This document shows, in pieces, positions 16,809-25,492 of a DNA stretch of 64,000 nucleotides. The translations under genes were made by a program, and so were the position numbers. Within the stretch, counting starts at the first letter, position 1, and every line of letters starts with the position of its first letter. The DNA comes from a virus: IMG/VR virus record IMGVR_UViG_3300025133_000043, positions 40,727 to 104,726 of that record; one strand, 5' to 3'. Under the pieces are notes generated by a model. The model saw only the letters and a list, made by a program, of their open reading frames with translations, did not search any database and was not told the DNA's origin.

Positions 16809-19268
16809 ATGAGCACCTCTGACCAGCTTCGCACCTACGCCGAGATGCTGGCCGCGTCCGAGTTCATCGGGTACGGCGAGAAGCTCGAGTCAGGGAGTCT
16901 CTCCAGCGCCACGGGTACCAACCGGATCGCCCAGCGCCTGGCACGCAGCATCGACGCCCTGCTCGACGTGCTGCAGACCGACCGGAACATGGTCATCGCC
17001 GGCGGCGGCACGCTGGCCTGGGATCACGTCTCGGGCTCCTTCACCAGGACGGCCGATCTCACCCTCAAGATGCTCAACGAGCTCGGAGGTGCCAACAACA
17101 ACGTGATCGCCTCGGCGACAGCGATCACCCTGGCCAGTGCCGGGAACATCGCCTACTGCGTCCTGGATCGGGAGACCAACGGCGCCAACCCCACCATCGG
17201 GATCTCGGCCAACATGCTGGCCTTCGTGACCCTGGTGACGGGGAACACCGACAGGCTCGACTACCAGCTCCTGGCCTACCGGGACGCGAACGGCCTGGTG
17301 CTCTGGGACGGTCGGCGGATCCTCACAGGTGAGAGCCTCACGGCCAACGGCTTCACCGACACGCAGTACGGGCAGCAGTCCGAGCTCACCCTGGTCCACA
17401 CCAACCAGAAGGAGAACCTCCAGTTCCTCCTGCACGGCGGCGGGTTCATCACCTGGGACGAGACGGCGGAGCTCCTCACCTGGGATGCTCAGCTCGTGCT
17501 CTCGTTCCCCGCCTACGCAGGGAACAACCGAATTCCAGCCGGGAACGCCACCGTGGCCGCCGGAGAGTTCCTGGTCCTAACGCTCACCAGGGCTCCCGGG
17601 TCTGCGGTGGACGTTTCCGGTACCCTCTCGGCTGTCGCAGATGGGTCAGTGAGCCTGGGCGACAACGTCTTCGTTCTGGCCTACCACGACGCAGTCGACG
17701 GCCGCATCTACCTCTGGGACGGAACCGCACTCAGCGACGGAGATCGCCGCCGACTGGGTGGTGTGAGCTCTGGCGTGGAGTTCATGTACCGGGCCTACGG
17801 AGACGCCACCCAGGTCTACGACCTCACCGAAGGCGGCACCTACCCAGAGCGCGACTACAAGGTCGGCGACGGCTCGCTCATGGTCTACATGAACGGGCAG
17901 AAGGTGAAGGGCAGCGACGCCTACTGGTCTGGCTCCTACCCGTCAGGATCTCTGGTCGGATCTCTCGACGACGGAGACCGCTACCTCGAGGTGGACGAGG
18001 GTAGCAGCACCGGCTCCAAGATCGTCTTCCTGGCTGACGGCCAGGCCGTGTCCGAGCCCGCCTACCACCCAGCCGCGACACATGCGATCCCCTACAGCTG
18101 GCCGCAGACCAACGACTGGCTCGAAGCCTTCGTTGGTCTGCAGGGGGAGGGGCCGAGCCCGGTCGACTCCGTAGGCATCCAGGGCCTCGGCGGAGCAACC
18201 CTCGATGGTGACGTGAAGATCGAGTCGGGATCAGGCGTCAGCCTGGCCTACGACTACGGCAACAACTCCATCGTGATCACTGCCACTGTCGCGGCAGGAG
18301 TCGCGAGCATCGAGGTCGATGGTGGATCTCAGGGGGCTCAGACAGGGGCTCTCTCCTTCCACCAGAACGCCGGCATCAACCTGGACGACTCCATTCCAGG
18401 GGAGATCCATATCGGTCTGAGCGCTCAGCTGTCCCACCTCTCCGACGTGGACAGCGACCTCGCCGCGGCCCTCACTGGAGCCGAAGATCCGGACGCCACC
18501 AACATCATGGCTACGCTGAAGCAGACCTCCCGCCTGGAGGGCTTCGACGTCATCAAGACGAAGACGAACACTCGGATCCGAGTCGGCTACGGCAAGGCAG
18601 TGATCGGCGGGGTCACCTACATCTCCGACAGCACCACGTCGCTGATCAACGTGGACACTACGGACATGTACGGGTCGGACGTGTTGACGGCTTCGACCTG
18701 GCACTACGTCTACATCACGGCAGGGGCCTCTCCGGGAGGACGACCAGAGGGAGAGCTCTCCCTGACGGCGCCGGTCGACGGTAAGCACCCCAGCGACTCG
18801 AGCTACCTGTTCCTCACCAGCGTCTACGTCAACGCGGTCAGCAAGTTCACGCTGTTCACCAAGATCGGCAGCCAGGTCCACATCTACACCCAGGGCTCGG
18901 AGCTCTCCTCTCCGACCACGCTGTCTCTGGGCTCCCAGGAGACAGTCACGCCGGTCCCAGGCACCGACATCCCAGACTCCGGTGTGGCCGCCGTCCGTGT
19001 GCTGATGAAGCTGCATGCCTCGACCTCTGGCGACATCGAAATGCGCTACGGGCAGGAGGCGACGTCCTACCGGATGCACACCATGAATCTGGTGGCGGGC
19101 CGGTACTACACGCACGAGTTCGAGATCGGTCTGAGCGACAGCGGGGACTGGATCTGGGAGCTGGAGGATCCAGGGAGCGGCGGTGAGTTCGACTCCTTCG
19201 AGGGTGTCTGGCTGACCGGGTACGTCGAAGGCCGCTACAGCACCAACACCAGCCTCTGGACAGCCTGA
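16809..19268 (+). CDS. Tail-fibre-like protein with two GGG-WD/WDG domains
   Basis: The protein has 819 aa. Residues 61-172 and 205-310 are two related domains. Each starts with a GGG-x(3)-WD turn (VIAGGGTLAWD; LLHGGGFITWD) and ends with a WDG motif (LVLWDGRRILTGE; YLWDGTALSDGD). Between them lie strands and an I-P-A-G-x-x-x-V-A-G element. A third copy lies in the following gene, so the family has spread by duplication. Beyond residue 330 there are Gly-rich beta segments and a jelly-roll-like C-terminal region. The layout fits a trimeric fibre or baseplate appendage that contacts the host. No catalytic motif is seen. Confidence 0.75.
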   Translation: MSTSDQLRTYAEMLAASEFIGYGEKLESGSLSSATGTNRIAQRLARSIDALLDVLQTDRNMVIAGGGTLAWDHVSGSFTRTADLTLKMLNELGGANNNVIASATAITLASAGNIAYCVLDRETNGANPTIGISANMLAFVTLVTGNTDRLDYQLLAYRDANGLVLWDGRRILTGESLTANGFTDTQYGQQSELTLVHTNQKENLQFLLHGGGFITWDETAELLTWDAQLVLSFPAYAGNNRIPAGNATVAAGEFLVLTLTRAPGSAVDVSGTLSAVADGSVSLGDNVFVLAYHDAVDGRIYLWDGTALSDGDRRRLGGVSSGVEFMYRAYGDATQVYDLTEGGTYPERDYKVGDGSLMVYMNGQKVKGSDAYWSGSYPSGSLVGSLDDGDRYLEVDEGSSTGSKIVFLADGQAVSEPAYHPAATHAIPYSWPQTNDWLEAFVGLQGEGPSPVDSVGIQGLGGATLDGDVKIESGSGVSLAYDYGNNSIVITATVAAGVASIEVDGGSQGAQTGALSFHQNAGINLDDSIPGEIHIGLSAQLSHLSDVDSDLAAALTGAEDPDATNIMATLKQTSRLEGFDVIKTKTNTRIRVGYGKAVIGGVTYISDSTTSLINVDTTDMYGSDVLTASTWHYVYITAGASPGGRPEGELSLTAPVDGKHPSDSSYLFLTSVYVNAVSKFTLFTKIGSQVHIYTQGSELSSPTTLSLGSQETVTPVPGTDIPDSGVAAVRVLMKLHASTSGDIEMRYGQEATSYRMHTMNLVAGRYYTHEFEIGLSDSGDWIWELEDPGSGGEFDSFEGVWLTGYVEGRYSTNTSLWTA

Positions 19269-20827
19269 TGTCTTCTCCGAGCACCACAGAGCCGGCGACG
19301 CTGGGCCGTAGCCAGACCAAGGACGCCGAGTCCATCGTCAACACCCGACAGGACAGGGGGATCTTCATCACAGGTGGAGGGACGTGGACGTGGGACGCCT
19401 CCACGAACAACCTCTCCTGGACCGATGAGATCACGATCTACGTCCAGAGCGTCGGGACGCACACCATCCCCGCCGGAGCTGTCGGCGGGCTGGACGTAGC
19501 AGGGAAGACGGCCAGGATCATCGTAGACAGGTCGGGCCCGTCTGCGACTTTCATGATCACAGACGACATCGCCAACTCGATCTTCAACGCCGACGACATC
19601 ATCCCCATCGCTCTCAGAGGCTTGGACGACCGCCTCTACGTCAGGGACGGGACGATCTTCAACCACGGTGAGTCGAAGCTGATCGGCACATCCGAGCAGG
19701 GTACTGATCGGGTGGACACCCTCTCCGATGGCCGTCTGAATCCTCACCCGTACCCGATCGGAAGGGAGAACGGAGGGGCCGCGGACGGCATCGTCCTCAT
19801 CGGAGATCGCACCAACTTCAACTCCCCGACGGCGGCGTTCAACACCTGGATCCCAAACACCCTGGGTGAGCCGGACTCGATGTCCTTCCTGCACATCCAG
19901 GGGGATGGAGTCTTCCAGATCACTCAGGTGATCGACAACTTCAACGTGACGATCAACACCCTGGCGACGGTAGGGACGGGGCTCGTCTACGAGGTCTACG
20001 ATCAAGGCTTCGGGTACATCAATGGCTCTGGTCAGCTGCTGGTGCACGTCAACGGAATCGTGAAGATCGCCGGCATCGACTACGACGAACCTGGCCTTGC
20101 TGGCGACACCGTGCACATGGTCTCGTTCAAGGCCGGCAAGGAGCCAGGAGTTGGCGCCAACGTCGAGTTCATCAACGTCTCAGGCGGGCAGGGTCCCCAG
20201 GGCGACGCAGGCGTCGTCGACTTCCAGGACGCCTACGACGCTGGACCGGACATCTCCGGATCACCTGCCAAGGGGCCGATCGAGCTGGACTGGCCAGGCG
20301 GCCCCGACGTCGTGCTCCAGACCAAGGTTGGAGGAGGTCCCACCCCCTTCACGATCCTGCACGCAGACGGGACGCTGGAGATCCGGGAGCTGCTCATCGA
20401 CGACGGTGCGGGCAACCAGTGGAGCTTCAAGGGCTTCGCCCCAGGCAACCTACGCCTCGAGCACATGGGCTCTGGGAAGGGCTTCGAGTTCAGCCCTGGC
20501 GGTGGGTTGTCCTTCTACGACACCGCCGGAGCTCCCCTCGGTTCCATGCGCTGGGCCGAGTACTCAGGCACCTTCGGCACTCCGGCCGTGGCCGTCACGA
20601 TCGCCACCGGCATCGTCGGCATCAAGGGGGTGATCGTGAAGGTCGAGGATGCCGGCGCCGGCAAGTTCTACGTGGCTGAGCTCAACAGGGCATCCACCAC
20701 CACCGCCAAGGCCGTCGTCGCTGTGGACCCGGCCGGCAACGTCTTCATCGACGGCGACTTCGCAGGCGGCAACCTCGGCAGCGTCTTCGACGGCGGCGAC
20801 TACCACGTCATCGTCTTCTACGGTTGA
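19268..20827 (+). CDS. Tail-fibre-like protein, paralogue of preceding gene
   Basis: The protein has 519 aa and overlaps the previous gene by TGATG. Residues 32-135 repeat the GGG-WD domain of the upstream protein (FITGGGTWTWDA, then LYVRDGTIFNHGE; the closing W is replaced by R). A short collagen-like patch (GPQGDAG) lies near residue 306. The C-terminus (about 370-519) is a beta-rich tip with an FEFSPGGGLSFYDTAG hairpin. This combination is typical of fibre shafts and tips. Receptor binding is inferred. Confidence 0.75.
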   Translation: MSSPSTTEPATLGRSQTKDAESIVNTRQDRGIFITGGGTWTWDASTNNLSWTDEITIYVQSVGTHTIPAGAVGGLDVAGKTARIIVDRSGPSATFMITDDIANSIFNADDIIPIALRGLDDRLYVRDGTIFNHGESKLIGTSEQGTDRVDTLSDGRLNPHPYPIGRENGGAADGIVLIGDRTNFNSPTAAFNTWIPNTLGEPDSMSFLHIQGDGVFQITQVIDNFNVTINTLATVGTGLVYEVYDQGFGYINGSGQLLVHVNGIVKIAGIDYDEPGLAGDTVHMVSFKAGKEPGVGANVEFINVSGGQGPQGDAGVVDFQDAYDAGPDISGSPAKGPIELDWPGGPDVVLQTKVGGGPTPFTILHADGTLEIRELLIDDGAGNQWSFKGFAPGNLRLEHMGSGKGFEFSPGGGLSFYDTAGAPLGSMRWAEYSGTFGTPAVAVTIATGIVGIKGVIVKVEDAGAGKFYVAELNRASTTTAKAVVAVDPAGNVFIDGDFAGGNLGSVFDGGDYHVIVFYG

Positions 20828-20830
20828 TCC

Positions 20831-21190
20831 ATGACTGACTACCTCGTCGACACTTCGACCAAGCAAGTCCTCCTCCTCGTCAAGGGCCCCATCGTCCCTC
20901 AGCCTGGACAGAAGATCGTCCAGGCCTCCGAGGAGATCCCCCCTCGCCTGGCCCGGTACGACGCGAAGTCGGACACCGTTGTCCGGATCACCGAGTCCAC
21001 CTTCAAGCGCCGGAAGAAGAAGGCGAAGAAGGAGCTGGACGCCCAGCAGGAGGCCATTCAGGCCTCCGGAGATGAGTTCCGCGAGCTGTGGGCAGCGCAG
21101 ACGCCAGAGCTGCGCAAGCTCCTACGGCTGATGATCACGCTGCCTGACGACGTGCTCGAGCGGGCCATGGGCGAAGAAGACCAGGACTGA
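20831..21190 (+). CDS. Small basic/helical protein at end of tail operon
   Basis: The protein has 119 aa and the ATG lies 4 nt after the previous stop region. A short beta N-terminus (DYLVDTSTKQVLLLVKG) is followed by a lysine-rich helix (KRRKKKAKKELDAQQEA) and a C-terminal amphipathic helix pair (LRKLLRLMITLPDDVLERAM). Its position just after the fibre genes and just before a terminator hairpin is where fibre-assembly chaperones are often found. No sequence match to a known chaperone is recognised. Confidence 0.65.
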   Translation: MTDYLVDTSTKQVLLLVKGPIVPQPGQKIVQASEEIPPRLARYDAKSDTVVRITESTFKRRKKKAKKELDAQQEAIQASGDEFRELWAAQTPELRKLLRLMITLPDDVLERAMGEEDQD

Positions 21191-21216
21191 CGCCCCCTCC
21201 CGCCTGGGAGGGGGCG
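21191..21216. terminator. Bidirectional GC-rich hairpin between convergent operons
   Basis: A perfect 11-bp stem (21191-21201 pairs with 21206-21216) closes a 4-nt GCCT loop. It lies immediately after the stop of the plus-strand tail operon and 14 nt before the end of the minus-strand replication operon. No long T-tract follows on either strand, as is usual in high-GC genomes. Confidence 0.75.
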
Positions 21217-21229
21217 CCGTCATCGCAGC

Positions 21230-22525
21230 CTACTCCGGAGAGAGGGCGCCGCGGATACGGGTGATCAGCAGCTTGCGGTGGTTGATGGACTTGGCGCCGG
21301 GGACACCGACCCGGAGCGCGAGCGCCCGGATCTTCTCGACGCTGAAGTCGTCGAGGATGTTGAGGTCGTTCACCTCGATGTCGTCCACGTCCGCGATGAG
21401 TCCAGCGAACTCCTCGTCGGACATGTTCGCGTGCTCGTCGGAGAGCTCGATGACGTTGACGTCGTCGTCGGAGTCTTCGTCACCTCCCTCATCCTCGGCC
21501 TCCTCGGGAGCAGAGTCGTCCTCCTCGGGAGCGACCTCCTCCTCGGGAGCGACCTCCTCCTCCTCCTCTTCGTCGGGGTCAGGAGCGACCTCCGGCAGGT
21601 CGTCGAGCTGGTAGCCCACGAGCTCCTCCAGCTCGGAGATCTCGTCGTCCGACAGCTCGGCGGCATCGCCCATCGGATCGAGGGCGATGTCCTCCTGACG
21701 CTGGTAGACGGTCAGCCCCAGCTTGGCCACCAGCTGCAGGGCACGGAACAGGCCGCCGTGGGCCTGGGCCATCTCCTCGCGGCAGACGTCCACGCGGCCG
21801 GTCAGCTCCTGGGTGGCGTGGTCGATCTTCTTGGAGATCTCCCCGTCCAGGGCCTGGAAGGCTCCGGCCATCTGCTCCATGAGCTCGTCGGTGTCGATGG
21901 AGGGCGCCTGCTTGGACGCCTCCTCGACCTCCGGCTCGGGCTGAGCCTTCGGCTTCCGGCGGGCACGAGGCTTCCGGACCTTGGGCTTCTCCTCGGCGGG
22001 CGGAGCCTCCTCGACCTCTTCAGGGGCCTCGACGACCTCCTCGACGACCTTCGGCGCGACCTTCTTCTTCGGCGCGGCCTTCTTGCGACGCATGGGCTTG
22101 GTCTTCCGGCCGCCGTCGTCCAGGATGGTGAACTCGGTCACCAGGTGGAAGAGGTGCTCCGGGCTCTTGACCTTGGTGCCGTCGTGGACCTTCTCGACGT
22201 CGTCGATGCCGATGCTCTTCAGGATGGCGAGCCACTCCGGGGACTCGACGGTCAGCTCACCGTCGCCGGCGACCTTGATGGCCTCGAGGACCTCGGCAGC
22301 AGGGGGCCAGCGACGACCGGCGGAGGTCTCGACCAGGAGCTGCCCGTAGTCGAACAGTCCAGCGCGCTTGGCGGCGATGATGGGCGGGATCTCCGGCCGG
22401 CGGATGGTGGTCACGGCGCGGATGTAGTCTCCGTCGACACAGCCGATGACAAGCTGGAGCAGACGGATCTGCTCCTTGCGCTTCTTGGCGTCTGCGACCT
22501 CGGTGTGGATCGTGATTTCAGCCAT
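21230..22525 (-). CDS. Acidic-linker protein with C-terminal SAP-like helical motif
   Basis: The protein has 431 aa. Residues 1-135 form a mixed domain. About 145-200 are Lys/Pro/Glu/Ala-rich (alternating basic and acidic blocks), and 205-270 are helical, probably coiled coil. About 310-360 are very acidic (EEEVAPEEEVAPEED), encoded by a short DNA repeat. The last 40 residues (FSVEKIRALALRVGVPGAK, then LLITRIRGAL) resemble a SAP or Rho-N helix-extension-helix that binds DNA or RNA. It is the last gene of the replication operon. Function is unknown; a nucleic-acid-associated architectural protein is inferred. Confidence 0.7.
   Translation of the reverse strand: MAEITIHTEVADAKKRKEQIRLLQLVIGCVDGDYIRAVTTIRRPEIPPIIAAKRAGLFDYGQLLVETSAGRRWPPAAEVLEAIKVAGDGELTVESPEWLAILKSIGIDDVEKVHDGTKVKSPEHLFHLVTEFTILDDGGRKTKPMRRKKAAPKKKVAPKVVEEVVEAPEEVEEAPPAEEKPKVRKPRARRKPKAQPEPEVEEASKQAPSIDTDELMEQMAGAFQALDGEISKKIDHATQELTGRVDVCREEMAQAHGGLFRALQLVAKLGLTVYQRQEDIALDPMGDAAELSDDEISELEELVGYQLDDLPEVAPDPDEEEEEEVAPEEEVAPEEDDSAPEEAEDEGGDEDSDDDVNVIELSDEHANMSDEEFAGLIADVDDIEVNDLNILDDFSVEKIRALALRVGVPGAKSINHRKLLITRIRGALSPE
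21521..21556. repeat. Two perfect 18-nt tandem units coding for acidic EEEVAP repeats
   Basis: The unit CTCCTCGGGAGCGACCTC occurs twice head to tail (21521-21538 and 21539-21556), with partial copies on both sides. It lies in frame within the acidic linker of the surrounding minus-strand gene, so copy-number change would only lengthen or shorten that linker. Confidence 0.8.
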
Positions 22526-22533
22526 TGGTCCTC

Positions 22534-22881
22534 TCAGGTGATGGGGTTCTCTTCAGGGGGCAAGATCAGGTCGCTGTTCATCGCGAAGCAGTGCACGACC
22601 CGCTCGTGCGGGCAGGTGGGGCAATGCGAGGAGCAGCGCAAGGTGGAGAGCAACACGGCGTTGCCCTTGATGTATTCGTGGGTCTTCTCCCGGATGATCT
22701 CCAGGGGATCTTCCACCTCGAAGTCCTCGCCGAGGAGCAGGTTCTCCAGCTCTTCTCGGGGGACCTGGTGGGTCGCATGGGTGTGGCCCATGTACCGTGC
22801 GATCTGGACGAGTTCGCTCAGGCTCACCTCGTCCAGTCGTTGGGGATCAAAGTCCCAGCCAGTCTTCTTCTTCCGCGACAT
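22534..22881 (-). CDS. Small Cys-rich putative zinc protein
   Basis: The protein has 115 aa. Residues 10-60 are helical with a Rho-N/SAP-like look (LSELVQIARYMG). About 82-98 hold a Cys/His cluster (LRCSSHCPTCPHERVVHC) that could bind zinc or a metal cluster. It sits between the acidic SAP-like gene and the RusA-like gene in the minus-strand replication operon. Function is not recognised. Confidence 0.65.
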   Translation of the reverse strand: MSRKKKTGWDFDPQRLDEVSLSELVQIARYMGHTHATHQVPREELENLLLGEDFEVEDPLEIIREKTHEYIKGNAVLLSTLRCSSHCPTCPHERVVHCFAMNSDLILPPEENPIT

Positions 22882-22905
22882 TCCGCTTCCAGTTCCGATC
22901 TCAGG

Positions 22906-23517
22906 CTAACCCACGGCCGGGGCAGCATCCAAGGGATCAGGGTGAGAGTTGTAGGGGAAGAGGTGTATGACGATCCTACGGCCGCGGTCGTCGGCTACCC
23001 TCTTATGCGCGGAGATCTTGAAGTTCTGCCGGTCACAGGTGACCCCCAGCAGCTCGGTGACTGCATCCTCCGCCAGCTTGAAGAAGTTGGAGGTGTCGAC
23101 CTTTGCGTAGGGGTACTTGGTCCTCTTGTCCTGGCCGAACTTCACGTTCCGGATCTCCTCCTCATCAAGGTAGATCCAGATCTCCAGGTGGAACTGATCA
23201 TGGTCGCTCAGATCCAAGGAAGCCAGCTCCAGGAAATGAGCCCCACCCTTGCTGGTGACGAAGCGGTTCTTCCACTTCCTGGCTTCGGCCATCAAGATCT
23301 TCCGCCCTCGGTTGACGGTGTAGATCTTGTTGGCGCTGGGAGGGGGATCTGGGAATCTGAAGGTGGCGAGGGGTTGAGGCCCCTCCGCCATGACCTCCAT
23401 GAAGTCCAGGACCCACTCAGCGACAGCCAGGCGGTCCTCCTCGTCATCCAGGCACCGACCTCCGCACCGCTCTGCAAGGAGCTGAGAGATCAAGGCTTCT
23501 GGGGTCAGGGACTCCAT
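22906..23517 (-). CDS. RusA-like Holliday junction resolvase
   Basis: The protein has 203 aa. Residues 57-85 show the RusA entry pattern (DPPPSANKIYTVNRGR, then an AEARKWK helix). Residues 139-162 contain VDTSNFFKLAEDAV...CD, matching the D-x-x-N-x-x-K-x-x-x-D layout with a later Asp. Candidate metal ligands are D141, D151 and D162, and K172 is a conserved basic residue. RusA enzymes cut four-way junctions as dimers and commonly clear phage recombination intermediates before packaging. The N-terminal 50 residues are an extra helical region. The start overlaps the upstream gene as TGATG. The family call rests on motif pattern only. Confidence 0.7.
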   Translation of the reverse strand: MESLTPEALISQLLAERCGGRCLDDEEDRLAVAEWVLDFMEVMAEGPQPLATFRFPDPPPSANKIYTVNRGRKILMAEARKWKNRFVTSKGGAHFLELASLDLSDHDQFHLEIWIYLDEEEIRNVKFGQDKRTKYPYAKVDTSNFFKLAEDAVTELLGVTCDRQNFKISAHKRVADDRGRRIVIHLFPYNSHPDPLDAAPAVG

Positions 23518-24167
23518 CAGTCGTACCTCCCGCCGCCTCCTCGAGGTCCTCCACGACCTCGACTCCGGTCGAAGGTGCGGCCGCCGCGCTGCTCATGCTG
23601 AAGTGCCTCCAGCTCCTGAGCTCGACGGGTCTGCTCTCGGGAGATCACCTTCTCGGATCGCTTGAGCTGATCCCACCGGGTCGAGAGCCGCTTGGCCAGG
23701 ACCACAGAGCGCTGGTAGGCAGCTTCGGCCTCCACGAAGCGTCGGTCCAGGCGGATCTTCGCCTTGGCCTTCGCGTCGGAGAGTCGGGAGTCCTCCTCCT
23801 GGTAGGTGATGATCAGGGCCTTCTCCAGCGTCGCCACCTTGGACTTGATCACGTCGCGAGCGCACTCGGCGGTGGTGAGCAGCCCCTGGACGTAGTTGGT
23901 CCAGTTGGTGAAGAAGCTGAACAGCTTCCCGATCTCCTTGTCGCCCAGGACCGTCAGGTCGTCGGGCAGGACCGGGTCGCCGTTGTCGGCCTCGACCAGG
24001 TAGTCTTCGATCCCCAGCGGCATGCGAGGCTGCGGGAGCTCGGTGGTGATCTCCTTGTCGGCGAGGATCGCGTCCACGGCCGGGAGGATCCCGTCGTAGA
24101 TGCTGATGAGCTCGTCGACTCGGATCTGGGCAGGTGCGCTGAAGCGCGATCTGTTCTCTTCGCTCAT
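23517..24167 (-). CDS. Coiled-coil recombination-associated protein with RGG-type tail
   Basis: The protein has 216 aa from ATG 24165-24167, which overlaps the previous stop as ATGA. The longer open frame upstream is antisense-like and basic, so it was excluded. About residues 85-190 are a long charged helical region (ECARDVIKSKVATLEKALI; DAKAKAKIRLDRRF) reminiscent of UvsY-type mediators, although no motif is diagnostic. The last 20 or so residues are Arg/Gly-rich (RGRGGPRGGGGRYD), an RGG-like nucleic-acid-binding tail. Neighbours are a RusA-like resolvase and a Cas4-like nuclease. A recombination-mediator or ssDNA-annealing accessory role is inferred with low confidence. Confidence 0.65.
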   Translation of the reverse strand: MSEENRSRFSAPAQIRVDELISIYDGILPAVDAILADKEITTELPQPRMPLGIEDYLVEADNGDPVLPDDLTVLGDKEIGKLFSFFTNWTNYVQGLLTTAECARDVIKSKVATLEKALIITYQEEDSRLSDAKAKAKIRLDRRFVEAEAAYQRSVVLAKRLSTRWDQLKRSEKVISREQTRRAQELEALQHEQRGGRTFDRSRGRGGPRGGGGRYD

Positions 24168-25492
24168 CGTCTGAACTTCCTGTTGTTTCCAGTGATCTCC
24201 GGCTTGCAATGCCATGCGTACTTGCACTTGTTGCAGATGTAGGGCTTGTCGATCTGCTCGGGCAGGACGCCCTCTCCGACAGCCTTCACGATGCGAGAGG
24301 CTCGGGTAGCCAGCTTGTGCCACCGCTGTCGGCTGACCTTCTTCCTGAACTCCTTGATCACGCCGGAGTTCTTGTTGATGTAGAGGAACCGCAGGTGGTC
24401 CTTCTCCAACGCGGTGGCGTAGATGGTGTCCTGGTCCTCGTGCTCGGGCTTCTGCTTGTTGAGCTTGTCGTGGCCCTTGAAGGACATCGTCTTGATCTCT
24501 ACAGCGTCGTCCTCAAGGGCGATGTCGCAGCTGCCGGAGATCTTCAGGTGCTCGTGCGTGCACCTGGCTTCGAGGATGGCTTCGTCCCCGAGGTGGTACT
24601 TGATGGCCATCTGGACCAGGTCGTGGGCCGCGTGACCCATGTCGAAGATCCGGCGAAGGCCGGGCTCGATGCTCCGCCGCTCAGCGACACCCTGCAGCCC
24701 GTAGGCGATGGCGCGGTCGCACTTCGAGGTCGTCAGCTCCGAGGGGTGGATCACGTGGGTCTTGCGACCTGTGCTCTTCTTGTTCAGGCCCCAGAGGTAC
24801 TTCTCCAGCTCCTTGATGAGCTCGGAGTCGTGCGTGGTCCTGTAGGCCACCCTCGGGAAGCTCTGGACAGAGCTCATGTGGTTGTCGACGTCGCAGACCT
24901 GCTCGTAGGGGCAGGCCTCGCACTCGGTCCGGATCCCCATGCTGTCGGCGATGCCTTCAGCCAGGCTCTTGAGGTAGCCGACGTCCTGCAGCGCGAGCTC
25001 GCCGACGACGTTGAAGTCCCCGGTCAGCTGCCAGGCGTTCCACCCCTGGGTGTTCTGATCCATGATCACCACGTAGGCCATGTCTGTGCCCAGGAGGTGG
25101 GTTCGCGCCGCGATGGCGTGCTGGATGCGCTTGGGGATCTGCCCTTGCTGGTACTGCTTGTAGGGCAGCGTCTCCAGGAAGACGGGGATGTTGTCGAGCA
25201 TGCCCTCGTAGCGGACACGGACGACGCCCTCGTACCAGACCTCCTCGGGCGGGGAGTACCGGTCACCGAAGGCGCCGGACATGTACTTCTGGAAGAAGCC
25301 CCGGAAGTTGTTTGCGGACTCGATGAGGAGGATCTCCTCCGGGGAGGGGCCCCTCTGGTTCTGCTCCTCTCGGATCAGCTTGAGGAAGCTGCGGTAGGAG
25401 CAGGCGTTCCTGATCAGGTCCTGGACTTCCAGAGGGAGGAGGTCATCCCTGGACTCCCGCAGGACCTCGTAGACGATGTCACTCAGTTGCAC
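24164..25492 (-). CDS. Tandem Cas4/RecB-like PD-(D/E)XK nuclease with two iron-sulfur-type cysteine sets
   Basis: The protein has 442 aa and starts at GTG 25490-25492. It looks like two Cas4-like halves. The second half (about 245-442) has C258, the nuclease core GSCDIAL...VEIKT (D323, E332, K334), and C420-x2-C423-x5-C429. The first half (about 20-205) repeats the layout: C31, an RYEGMLDNIPVFLETLP core (D100, E107) and C191-x2-C194-x5-C200. It lacks the catalytic lysine after E107, so it is probably structural. One N-terminal Cys plus C-x2-C-x5-C is the 4Fe-4S 'staple' of Cas4 and AddB exonucleases. The expected activity is ssDNA or end processing alongside RecA. No cas1/cas2 or CRISPR is present, so adaptation is not implied. 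Confidence 0.8.
   Translation of the reverse strand: MQLSDIVYEVLRESRDDLLPLEVQDLIRNACSYRSFLKLIREEQNQRGPSPEEILLIESANNFRGFFQKYMSGAFGDRYSPPEEVWYEGVVRVRYEGMLDNIPVFLETLPYKQYQQGQIPKRIQHAIAARTHLLGTDMAYVVIMDQNTQGWNAWQLTGDFNVVGELALQDVGYLKSLAEGIADSMGIRTECEACPYEQVCDVDNHMSSVQSFPRVAYRTTHDSELIKELEKYLWGLNKKSTGRKTHVIHPSELTTSKCDRAIAYGLQGVAERRSIEPGLRRIFDMGHAAHDLVQMAIKYHLGDEAILEARCTHEHLKISGSCDIALEDDAVEIKTMSFKGHDKLNKQKPEHEDQDTIYATALEKDHLRFLYINKNSGVIKEFRKKVSRQRWHKLATRASRIVKAVGEGVLPEQIDKPYICNKCKYAWHCKPEITGNNRKFRR

Noticed and set aside
24164-25492. CRISPR adaptation (cas4) locus
   Set aside because: The nuclease is Cas4-like, but no cas1, cas2, effector gene or repeat-spacer array was seen; its neighbours are recombination genes.
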